Shown here: positions 24,501-37,700 of the stretch, piece after piece
Layout: every line of letters begins with the position of its first letter
How positions within the stretch are numbered: position 1 is the stretch's first letter
NCBI GenBank assembly: GCA_945859605.1
Contig: OX243815.1
Coordinates: forward strand, 48,580,393-48,644,392
Source of the DNA: Lumbricus rubellus
Lineage: Eukaryota; Annelida; Clitellata; Crassiclitellata; Lumbricidae
Direction of reading: 5' to 3'
DNA length: 64,000 nt
Translations under genes and position numbers: made by a program
The notes under the pieces: generated by a model
What the model saw: only the letters and a program-made list of their open reading frames with translations
Database searches by the model: none
What the model was told of the DNA's origin: nothing

Positions 24501-26789
24501 AATAGCTCTAATTTACGCTGAAGTTTAAAAGAACTTGCAGCTTGATGAGGCAAAAGAGCAGTATAACAAAAATTTTGAACAAAATTTAAAAACAATTACT
24601 CTGAAAAAAGAACAGAAAGAGACAGCTGTGTGAATAGATTGTGGAAGCATATTTCATAGACTACACCCAGCAACAGAAAGTCAAGTTCTACATAAAATGT
24701 AACTGTTGACGTCAATCCGTGTTTGAAATGAGAAAGCACGAGAGACAATGTATGAACCTGAGATGGAAGTTCTGTACATTGACGTTCTTGTAAGGCGCTG
24801 TTTTCCTTTGGCACCACAGAAGGAGACCTTCCTTGGCCGTCATTTCTAAAACAACATTTCAAACAAACTGCCTTTACATCGTCCACATTGATGTACTGTA
24901 GCTGATGCTGCAGCAAAATGCAGACTATCTAAGACAGGTATTGACTGGTCAAGAGCTTTTAATTTAGAAGTATACAGTCGTCAAAGTCTACTACTCATGT
25001 AGAACTGGAAACCTTTCAAATGTACATACTTTTTATGATAGCGTATGACCTTATGGTGTTGATCTATACAATGAATTGATCTTCTACTACATAGTTAGTG
25101 CAGGCGAGATCCTTCACACCGCTGTCTGTTTGAAAGCATACCATGCCCTTCAATGTCCCCTATGTAAAGACAGTGGCAACTCAAGATTTAATCTCTCAAA
25201 AAAGCCACCCTGAGGAGATGAACCACAATCCAAACGCGATCTTACATATAGAGGAGCATGGGACGCAGCCATATGCTCTAAATACGCTACTACGGTAAGC
25301 TAACTTGCCAAGCTAAGAACCGATTACAGTGCTGTTCAACCATTTTATCACAGTGGGCCACTGAAGAACTTTTGATCCCAGTGAACTCAAAGGCAACAAC
25401 TAAAATCTCATGAGGACTTGTTTGAACTGTATCACAAGCTATTATGCAATTCATTATGAACGCGCCGTGAAAACTGGATTTTGTGCTCACATCAGTATGA
25501 GAATTGTGGAAAAATAACTGGGGGGTTGGCCTATGATAAACTTGAAATTGGGGTATGAAAATCATACTTTAACATGGGGCTCTAAGAAAGACTGGGGGGT
25601 TAACCCCCCCAACCCCCCGGCAATTCTCACCCTGGCTCACATTGTCAAATTATTAATAAGCCAAGTTACAAACTAATGGTATTATAGATGCAAGTAGGTT
25701 TGTGATTCTGTTTTCTCTTCATCTTCACAAAATTTACACAAATTTCACTAGCTTAGGCAGGCCACTTAAAATCAGTCCACGGGCCGCAGGTTGGACAGTA
25801 CTCAATTATTTTACATCCCTGATATTATAATGATGTCATTTTAGCAAATATCAGTATTTACATATTTGTGCAGTGATATTATACGGTTAAGATTGTGTTG
25901 AACTGCTGGCAAACAAGAAACTATTTCTTTTTATGATTTTTTGCTATTTGATAATTTTTTTAATTCTTTTTTTTAATCCAACACAAATAAGGAGTTATGC
26001 TTACAGGCTCTTGTATCCAACATAAATAATACCCGTAGTTATGCTTACAATATGACTTTAATTCTGAAACTGGACTGATATTGTGGGCAGACACTGTTGT
26101 TGTGACTTACCTTCTACGGAGATGTCCTGAATTGCAAAGCGGAGAATGATTGTCCAGATCATACCAAGAGTCATTTTTAAATTACCATCAACAATTTCTG
26201 AAAGAAACAAAAGAAACAATAATTGTTACAGGCTTTTGCGATTTTTTAATGCAATATAATATCTTGCACACTTGTCAGTATTTAGCAAGAGGCAGCTAAG
26301 GCAAATTACTTAAAATTCACAAAAGCATACTGTATAAGCTAAAACAAATTGTTAATATAATAGTTGTAGTTCCCCTTTTCTGCCTTCTTCCATCTCTCGT
26401 CTTCTCTCACAACACATCTGGCATTATTCATTGGGTTAAGTGTTAGTTAAGTGTTATTTAAGTTGTCACATTTTTCTTGTATCAGTGAAGTATTCCTGAT
26501 TATTATCTGTGTTCCTGTAATGATATGTTGAACTGGTTGTCATGCAGCAGTGTGCCTTTCATACTTCACAACTTTACAATGATTATTGGGTGGCCCTTTT
26601 AGCAGGATTGTCTGTCCCTTTTGGGTCTCCCTTTTGACAACCACAAATAATGTTAATCCTTATGTTCACTGTCATCATTGTATTTTGTTGGCTCAGGATA
26701 TAAATTGAATTGAATTAACATGATGCATCACACGCGAATGACCTGATATCATGTGTCTAGCTCTTACTAACACTCTATAAATTTTTGAA

Positions 26790-26837
<48 letters not shown>

Positions 26838-28687
26838 AATGATGATGATGGTGATGATGATGATGATGATGATGTTGGTAAAGATGAAGAGACCTTCAGA
26901 ACCGATGGAGACGAGACGAACTCCTTTGCTTTCGATGAACTGCAACGCTTTGTTGACGTTGGACAGTTTGTGGATGCGCATCTTGCCTCGGTCTGGCTTC
27001 GGCAGCTGCTCGCCAGAAATGACTTCGAGCAGAAGCATCAGCTTCAAGCCATTGCGAAAGTCTTCCTCTATGTTCTCGATCTGTGTTCCCGCCTTGCGAA
27101 GGTGAGAGTTGCACCACGCTGTGAAGGTCTGTCATCAACAGAAATAATCATCAGCTCAGACATCTTTATCAATTCTATTTGTTTAGATACTGTGCAGTGT
27201 TTTAGTAGCTTAAAAAATATTCACTTCTCTTATCATAACCATAGGTCCATAGTATTATAATTATTGTATTGCATTATATATGATCATTCATAAAGTGGTT
27301 CTCTCGGCAAAAGCTTTTCAGAAACGCTCCCAGTGTGATCAACCCGAGACAAAAGGTTTTGATTTCAATTAGAATTACACACATTTGATTACGATAACAA
27401 ATGATTAAGATTATGAAAAGGTAGGATTTGAGGCAAGAGAAAGATGAGGAAAGACTACCAGAGAGAAAGGCAGAGCAAACTGATGGTGAAGTCCATTCCA
27501 TAGAGAGGAACATATTATGCAGTCAAGCACCTGGATTGAGCCATGGCTGCAGTCCTGACACAATGTTAATGTTATGATTTTTTCAGAATTCCTTTAGTCT
27601 AATATCTTCATTGTATTTAGAGTGGTTCTCTATGTACTCTTTGGAATGTACCAGCCACTTTTATTTATTTTCTACTCCATTAAGTAATAATTCAAGTTTT
27701 TTAAAGTTAATGCAGCTTTATTTGCAGTGCAAACATATTAATCTGCCAGTTTCAATATATGGTTCGGTTGCAGTGAGATTTTTACAGTTACCAGCTAAGT
27801 AAACTAAAGGTTTGCTAGAATAATTTTTGTAGTACAGTGTTTGATTTCCGCAAAAGAATCAGTAAGAGCAGTTGAACCTTAAATCTATGAATTACTGCCA
27901 CATGTATGCAGAATCGTTAAAAGCACATTATCTGTTGAAAAAGCACTTACCGGTAAAAGCAGTTATTGACATCAAGTTGTGGACATAGGCTCAATTAGCT
28001 ACCGTAGTTAACGGTCTTGATTTGTTAATAAATGACAATATGTCACAATTCAGATCCCAGGTGCATGACCTTCATGCTTTAAGGGGAGTTTTAGTTTGAG
28101 TTGTCATCCGGTCAATATGTGAAGGATTTTGTCTTTTTATTCTAACCTTCATTCAATTTCTATGTCAAAATCTGCTTTGCATGAAATGAACCATATAATA
28201 TTTGAATAAATTAGTAACTATCTGCAAATTACCTCAACCGATACTATATAAATTGAAGAGACTGCGTAAAGTTAGCTTACTGTGTACGTAATATTTCCCA
28301 CCACATTTATTTCAAACTGCAGTGGTTTGGACCATGTGAATATTTTTTAAAAAACAAATCAAATTTGAAAGTTGCTATTACCAAATCCCATTCTAACTGG
28401 AGGATATAACCGGTTGAGGTAGGAGTTGAAGGAGTAGACTCCGATATGGTGATGGTAAACAGAGTATAGATACATGGTGGAGATAACTCTATGGTGTAAG
28501 GCCAATAATATTGCTCCCTTTTTAGTTTAAGGCCAATGCTCAGAAAGTTACAGACAATCCATCCCCTAAGAGGGACATCAGAAGTTTGATTTCATTACCC
28601 ACAAATAGTTGAGGCAAGACATGGTACCTAACTGCATATGCGCACACACCCACACACACATACAGACTCACACACACAGACACAAAG

Positions 28688-28769
<82 letters not shown>

Positions 28770-31700
28770 AACTCCATAGACAGGTCAAATGTTTCCGCAA
28801 TGGAGACTTCCCCTTCCAAGTAGGTCTACTTCCTTCAACATTTATTACACAGTACTATTGTAGTCCTTTAATGCGGCAATCTAGGGTATACTGCATTAAA
28901 AAAACAAGATGACAAACAATCCACTTAGATTACTATAATCTACACACTGACACTGAAGTCCAAATGTTATCTGCTATCCAGGCTTTCCTTAGAGATAAAT
29001 TCATAAAAAGTCCAGATAAATACATTCATATAAGCCTGTGCATTGCCTCAAAAACCCATTTTACATGGGAACTAAACTTCACACATCAGTCAATTTTTTT
29101 TAACAGATTAGCACTTGAGCTTGTATTCCTAAGCATCATGCGTCAATATGCTTGCTTCAGGAACTGATGGTGGTGATGAAAATACCTGTATACCTCTACT
29201 ATTAATTAACCCTTTCCCGCCGGACCCAATTAACAGGATAGGTATCAAAACAATTCCGGCTGGAAAGGGTTAACAAGAGCAGTATGAAATCAATGACATA
29301 GAATCTGCCTAAGAACCAAAAAGGATGCACCCCTCCCTATCAGAATTTTTGGGGGGTATATTTCCACATCGCAATGGTAGCATTTTAAGCTGTCATATTT
29401 TTAAAAAACTTACTCTACTACTTCAGTGCTGATGAGAGTGGTCTAAGACTTCAATAAATATACCATACTTACAATTGTAATCATTTCTTTTTGAGTTTCC
29501 ACATTGCAATGGTAGCATTTTAAGATGTCATTTAAAAAAACACCCTATTATTTCAGTGCTGATAAAAAGTGATTTGAGATTTCAATAATTATAATTACAA
29601 GCACAATTACAATTTCTTAAGGCCTATTTATCAAGTTCAGCAACTCAGTTCTGCTACTGCCGAACTATTAGCCTATGATAAATTAATAATAGCAAATGGG
29701 TGTATAATTATATACTTTGTTGCACTGGAATAAGCTTATTACTGGAGCTCAAGACGGTTCTGAAGAGTTGATCAGGACACAAACACCGGAAATTGTTACA
29801 AATGGTACACAAGTCAAGCAAAAACTACAAAAATCAGGAAGCCATGTAGGCTACTAATGATGTTGTTTTACTAAGTGTTCAAAGAACAACATGTTTTGAA
29901 ATTTGACAGAGCTCTTGAAATTTGAAAGATAACGCTGGAGAGAGGTCATTTAGTTGTACAAAAAACAGTATTTGTACATATAACAGTAAATTATTATATG
30001 ATAGTATCCCATTATTATTATAATAGCAAATAATATCATGGTAGCTAATGTAATATAAAAATGTAAACAGCAACTAAAAACTATTATCATTTTGTAAAAT
30101 TTATTGGGGAAATGTAAATTCTTGGAAGGAAATTCCTATACCAAGAGGCGCCTAGATTAAAAAATAAACATTGCATGTTGATTATAATTTCATCACTCTT
30201 ATAATTATTAATGATAATTTCATTACTTTTATCATTGCTAATGATAATTTTATTAATCCCATTATTATGAAATGAAAATAATAATGATGATTTTATAACT
30301 TATTATTATCAACGATAATTTTATTACTCTTATCATCACTAATGATAATTAATTTTATGACTATAACGACAGTCATGGTAGGAAGTATGTCTACAGTCTG
30401 CTGCCAATAGCAATACAGGGAAGGACTTGTCTATTTATGATCTGATCTCCTTGATGTTGACCTGATCACGGCTTCAAGATCATTATATAAAAAAATTCAT
30501 TATTAAAAAAAATCATAATCATTGTAAGAATCCAAAACATGCAAGAAATTCAACTGGAGATTTTATTTGGACAAGTCATTTCTCCAACCACATTAGCAGA
30601 GAATTCCATACAGTTACTGTAGGCCTAACATTCCTATGAATTATGTATGGGCTGCATGCATCCTACTATCATGTGGAACCTTCTTATCTTCTACTGCTAC
30701 ACACAATATTATGTCTTACATATGGCAGGCATATGAAGTCCATCTGGGACTACTGACTTATTATAATAGACAACATATGCACTACTTTTGACATTGCTAT
30801 TGGCATGGCTCATCCCTTGTAACTTTACGTCCATTTTTTACAGTTAAGCTTATAGTTTCTCTGCTCTTTATCCTCAAATCAGTATTTGATATGGGGTTGT
30901 TAAAATATTTTGCAATTCTCTTTGCCTTTGCATTTCTCTACCTTACAGCATAAATTGATTGTAAGCAGGTAAAGAGTTTTTGGCCAGACATACAAAAATC
31001 ACAAACTCGTATTGCATTGAGTCAAGCCGAATTCTGAACTGTACGGTTTTTGACTGAACACAGTGTGACCTTGGATAGACTTGTGTAACCCTGAAAATGT
31101 CTTCCGCACATACATCTAAGAACTGGACCAACGTTAAGAGCAAAATAACATCTGTCGAAGGCTCAGCTGGGAGGTTCTGTCTCACTGTCTCACATACATC
31201 TCTAGTTTGCATGGAACTGAAAAACTGCTGCAAATACATTGCGATTGATACATGATGGCGCAATGCATTCGTTCTAGAACTGCAGACGAATCTTTGTGCA
31301 ATCAAAGTCAGGCCTTATTTGTCGAACTTCCTCTTTCACAACATCAGCTTCAATGCTTTCTGTTTTCTGGCTTCAAATTTCTGCATCTTTATGCGATTTC
31401 AAGGTGGCATCATTGAACTTTAGTTGTATTGCGAGATTGGTAGATGCCGTCTGTAAGTCTTTTACGTTGACTGGCTGAAATGACTACATTTGAGAACTCA
31501 TGCATGTAGGATTGCTCAAACGAATTCTTTACCAGTCGTCTCTATATTCTTTCTATCTTTACATTCACAGCACCATTTCCTTTGACCTTGGTTGTGCTAA
31601 GGCACTCTACATTATTATTAAATTTTATTATTATTATTATTATTACTATCGCTGCAATTATTATTACCATTAGTTTTACTGCTAGTCAAATTACAACAAA

Positions 31701-34700
31701 GTAAATACTACTGTTGTTGTCATCTCTAATTTAAACCAACCCAAATAATAACTGCGAACTGACCCTAATTACGGTAAATGAGCAAAAGGTCATGGTCAAG
31801 CAAAACATTCCTCTGGCCACATTAGTCAGCAGATACAGACCTGCTTCAGACCTGTGCACTGTGCAGTCTGCAGCTTTCATACCTTTGAGTCAATCAACCC
31901 CAAAGAATAGAATTCTCAAAGACAAGGACTATGCCCTCCCTTAGGTGTTATGGTTTGATCCACCGTCTATAATCTATATCGTGTATGTATACAGCGTTTC
32001 GTTTATTAAACACCTTTTTTCTCGCAGCCATTGTCCTATAAAATGGGTGTGCAAGAAAAGTGAAGTCTAAATTGATGCGTACAATAACTGCATAGCCATA
32101 GGTTGCAAGGATTCGGAGACAACAAATTGCAAATAGAGATATCAGTGTAGGCCTGTTGGAAACCAAAAGTCTTTGGTAGCCAAAAGGCCATTGGAAACCA
32201 AAAGTATATTGGTGGCCATACGTCTTGATTTGTGGTGATTTAACACAAGCCTTCAGGTGCAATGGAACAATTACATGTTAATAATGGTGGTAATAGTACT
32301 AGAGTAACTAGACAGACATATGGCCTGTTTCTTACAAACCCATTTATAGCTCTTAATTCATTAATTTTCGGGATCAGAAGAAAAGGACATAATTTAAAGC
32401 CATAGAGTTTACAACCACAGAAAGTCGATCCTTTAAAAAGTATCAGTAGACTTTAAATAGTCTTAATAAAAAAAAACTCTCAGGTCTTAAATTTTTAGGC
32501 TTTAAATAGTCTTAATAAAAAAACTCTCAGGCCTTAAATTGTTAGGCTTTAAATAGTCTAAATAAATAACTCTCAGGCTTTAAATTTTTAGGCTTTAAAT
32601 AGTCTTAATAAAAAACTCTGAGGCCTTAAATTTTTAGGCTTTAAATAGTCTTAATAAATAACTCTGAGAATGCTGGGAATTCGGCAGTAAGCCATGGCTG
32701 CTTAGAATGAAACAATAGCTAAAACATCCATATGGTTGATCCATGACATAAGAAGGCAATTAAGATGTTTTTATAATCAACCAGACAACAGTCTACTATT
32801 GACAATGAGGAATCCAGGAACACAAGGAGGTGGGTGGGGTAGAGGGGGGGCTGTAGACTCAACACTGGGGAGTGACAATGTCAAATAGCAGCAGTAGCTT
32901 CAAAGGTGAGCGTCGTCTCAGAGGGCGAGCATTCAAGCGATTTAAGTGAACCGATGAGGAGGAGGAGGAGGAGCACCACCACCACCACCATCAGCAGCAG
33001 TGATAGGGAAGAGCATCTGAACGAGAGAGATGGAGAGGCTCTGCTCTGATCGCTCGATAGGCCTCAGCCTCATCAGCCTCAGCCTCATCCGCCGCCGGTA
33101 TTCGTGGCTGCGGACCAGCAGGACTCTCCTACTCCTTCACAAATAGCTCCGGATGATGATGCTGATGCTGCTGCGTCTGCCTACACATCCCGAAGCTGGA
33201 ACAACACAAATATCCCGGCGGACCGGATATATAAGCGGTGAGTCGGCACCACACCGGATAGAAGAGTAAGTGGCAAGCAACGCATGCACTGTTTGGCTGG
33301 CTGTAGGCCTACCTTACCTCGTGCTAGCTTCCCCCGCCTACCAGCCAGCCGCCAGCCAGCCAGCCTACCCGCCATTAAGCTGAATGCATGGCCATGTTTG
33401 GCACAAGGTAACATAATCTTTGGCAATAGCACGAAGATGCAGTGCACATCTCGTACTTGTGCACAAGGAAGCTTTTAGCTGTACAAGAAGCTTTCACCAC
33501 TTCTCCTTCTACTCCTCTTCCTTCCCTCTATCTTCACCACTCGCAGCAGCAGCAACAACAGCAGCAGATTCTACAGTGGATGGAGAAGACTCTCTTTCCA
33601 CAGCAACAACACTTTTCTCCAACGCTTCTCCATGCATGCCAACCAATTACTGGAGAGGATAAGAATGCTGTGCATCCATCCGGCACAGAAATATTTCCGA
33701 AACATTAAAACATCAAAGTCGACATATTGGAAGACCATCAGCCACCAAGAGTGAGAGACAATTCAGTCTGTCAGCAGAAGCAGACATACATCAGAATTCG
33801 GTTGGGGAAAAATCATGACCTGGGAGTTCATTGTTAAATCGAGAAAACAAGGTGTCATGAAGTTGGTGATAAAGCGATAACATTCCAAATAAACAAAAAA
33901 TGTAGTAGACTAGCTAGTGGAAGCTAGCAACCTGAAAAGACTCCCACTGAATGCTGAAAAGTCCAGGACGGCAGAGGAGAAGGAAATCGTGAACTCAGCA
34001 TAGCAGGCCGATTCCAATGAGCAACGGACTTACTTAATTTTCATGCAGGTCACACAGGTCAATGCTGCAGTCAGGTCACAGCAAACAACTTTGTAGTAAC
34101 TCCATTAAGTGATGATGATATAATAATTAAAACAATTTCTGGTATATATCAGAATTTTTGCACTCTGTCCAGTGTCCAACTAGCTCCAGGGTCTCCAATA
34201 TGGAAATAGAACAAAGGGCTGAAGCTGACATTTCCCTGTATATTTATTCCCCTTTCAATTTTAATGTCAGCAAGGTTGGTATATCTGAAATTCAGAAAAA
34301 TTCAGCTCTCACTGACCTCAGACCACACACAGCTCACATAAGGTTGCTAGAATGAATTCAACCAGCATCTACAGCATGTAGAAACTGATGAGATCATTTA
34401 CCATTCGCAGCAGCATCGTTGCACTTGAGTTATTCCACAGCACCATCCCTACTCATGTATAGCTACGAAACCAGTGCTTGCAAAAACCAGAGCGCACATC
34501 TGATTCAATACAACTTCAGAGATTCTAAGCTGCAATGGACATCATGGAGGACTAAAACCTCTTTCAGACTACTACTCTTTTGGACAACCCTTCTGACTAG
34601 ACACAGCATGCATGAATAAGCTGGTGCCTTGCACTTGGCTTTCGAGTGACGCTTTAGATATTTGGAGATTACAATTATGATGGGAGCAATGGAACAATGG

Positions 34701-37700
34701 TTACACTCTCATATGAAGAGCAAAACATCAAACAGAAAATGGAATTGATACCCACTACCTCTGCAAAGGTCGACTCCCTAGGTGGCACTTTCACACCTAT
34801 TATAAAAAAAACACTGCCTACACTCCCAACAGTGACCTCTGGCTCTCTCAAGCGCCATGATTGGAATTTATACAACTCTAAGTACTTTTTCTCCTGAATT
34901 TACATTGACAATTTGGATTTCTGAATATAAGGAGACAAACTTTTTATAACAGAACTTAAAATTAAGATCAACCGGGACAAGATGCATGCATCTACTGGAA
35001 CCAGACAAATAACACTAAACACACATAGATCTATTTTACGCACATGATGTCTTCCTAAATTTTCTGCCATTCCCTGCCTGATGGAAGTAATTGTGTTGTG
35101 TCAAAAGACACATCTGTCACTTTCCACGAAGCACTCAGACATTGCTCAGTTTGATATACGATGGTTCAACCAACCCACCCTCTCCTACTCCTCCAAGCAT
35201 TTCTTTTTAAATACCTTCTATAAACAATCAATAGCATATCAGGCATGCCACACTGTGTGTGCGCAGCTCATAACCAGGACCATGCTATGTAAAGCAACAT
35301 TCCCCATCAACCCAGTAAAACCTCCAGCTGCCTAGGGATGTTGCTGGTCTGTGTACAGCAGACGTGTACAGAAGATATCAACGCTATATTGGACACAAGA
35401 ACCGTATTCATCCATTTACCGGTATTCACATCGTGTGGTAAATGGAGATGAATAGAGTTAGCTATTTAATAGAGGCAAAAGGGAATGAAATGTTTTAATA
35501 CATGTATACCAGATCTTAATGTCTTATCACATTTGAGCTTCTCTCTCTCAGATCGCACAGTCTCTACTTTCCTTGTTTACTATGATCTCTTGAAGCTCAA
35601 CTGGTTCTGTGAAGGGCATTGTGCAGCTCACAGAATAATAATAATCAGGACAATTTATATGTTGCTGTAACAAGGCCATGCTATTACAAGGACGCCTTAC
35701 AAAGCTGCAAACATACGGGATAAGCCCTAGAGAACACAAGTGTGTCTTTAGCACAGATTAAAAAGAGTTCTACTTAGACGAAACCTGCACCTGATGCACC
35801 AGACTGCTTCTTAATACAAGAAGAGCTTCAGAAAAGTTCAAAAGAAGATACCTTGACTTAGTATAATTGTAAAATGGAAATCAGTCTGCCTTAACTAAGG
35901 CAAGTGTCGAATGTTTGAAGCATCTTGGTATGTCAAGTGAAAATGGCAAATTTCTATGCATGAATATCGCTATTTATGTAGCACATTTTAAATATCTTAG
36001 AAAAGGTGTTACAGACTACAGAAAATCAACCACGTAGCACGTTAGAGAGTAAGATAAATTCCGTTTATCAGATTGGCCGTTGTCATCATCATGCATCTAT
36101 CTGAAAGGTACTTCAAGTTTCATTTCACGTTTAATAAATACTGGATGGTCTTCTATGGCCAAACAGTTTAGTCTCTCTAGAACTTTCCATTGAAGTCAGC
36201 TCAACGTTTAAACATTCTCAAAGGTTCCTCTCTTAAGTCTGAGGGTCACACAGATCAATAGCTCAGCCTAAGAAGCACTGGAGAGACACTCAGCCTGCTG
36301 TGTGCGTGTTTTCTTACTTCTAGCTATGGCAGATCACGGACGGCTCCAACGCGAATCCATCATCAAATCACCGAAAACACGGTAAAAGTCAGAAGCCGGA
36401 GCAGTAGGGTTCGTGCCATTGAAGCAGACCTTCCAAGCCAGACACGGCCAAACAACTCGGCTGCCACAGAGATAAGCAGAAATCAAGCAGTGCCTGAACG
36501 AAACTGGCTTTGCGAAGGAGCTCAACTGGTCGGCAGCCAACAACGTGTGGGATATTTCCGGTAATGAAAAACTCGTACAGGGCTCTGCTTCTTGAAGAAG
36601 TCAGGAATCTTACAGAAATGCCTGCGTGAATGTCTGCTGGTATGCCTGCCTGCCTTGCTGATAGTTGCAAATGTCTTCAGTATGTTCACTAATTAGGTAA
36701 CTTATAGGGACAATAACATCCTCTCTGACAATGAACTGGCGTGTGTGAGGTCATTACAGCAAATGTTACATCAAACAGATCCAAACATTTAGTGCAAAAG
36801 GATATTTTGAGAAATATCACTTATTGACAGAATTATTTTTAACTGGAAAAGAAAATCTACAAACATAATTAAAAGCGCCAAATTAAAGAAATTTAGGTTT
36901 CTCATAAATCCAGTAGAAAAGAACAAAATCTAGATCACGTATCTCATCTGACAATAATAAATGTTCCATGTAAATCACCAACTGCACTAATTACCTAACT
37001 AATAATATTCAAACTGGTAGGGCCTAAAACAGGTAGGGCCTAAATCAGGCATGGTCTTAATCAGGTAGGGCCGAAATTAGGCAGGACCTGAATCAGGTAG
37101 GGCCTAAAACAGGTAGGGCCTAAATAAGGCATGGTCTTAATCAGGTAGGGCCTAAATTAGGCAGGACCTAAATCAGGTAGGGCCTAAATCAGGCACAGCC
37201 TAAATCAGGTAGGGCTTAAATTAGGCACGGCCTTAATCAGGCAGGGCCTAAACTAGGCAGGACCTATATCAGGTAGGGCTCAAATCAGATAGTGCCTAAG
37301 TCAGGTAGGGCCTAAATCAGGTAGGGCCTTAATCAGGCAGGGCCTAAATCAGGCATCATTACACTAATCACAAAAATTTTGTGAGCCTGGGCAGGTGGTT
37401 GAAATCCCGTTAGACGACATTAGTCTAAATTATTCTGTTATCACAGAATGCCGGCTGCTTGTTTAATTCAAGAAGTAAACATTTGGACAAAATTATTTTT
37501 TTTAAAACATTATCTCAGTTACATTTGCATTTGGTCTGGCTTTTCATTCGTTATTAAATCTGCATCATCTGGACATAAAGTCATGACCTTGATTAAAACT
37601 TATACAAATTTAAATAAAATCTTAAAGATTGCAAAATATGTCACCCATGTCTTCAACTATACACAATGATAAAGAATAGTTGGCAATTAATCTTAGCCTT

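Noticed and set aside
30943..31305. 120-codon minus-strand open frame in alpha-actinin intron 1
   Set aside because: The product has mixed composition but no motif I recognise, stops lie close upstream, and no splice sites join it to anything. A decayed retroelement fragment is possible; not supported enough to list.
36334..36670. Overlapping minus-strand frames as alternative first exon of alpha-actinin
   Set aside because: No leader-like MYQ/DPAWEKQ sequence and no donor that would join exon 2 in frame with a known N-terminus.
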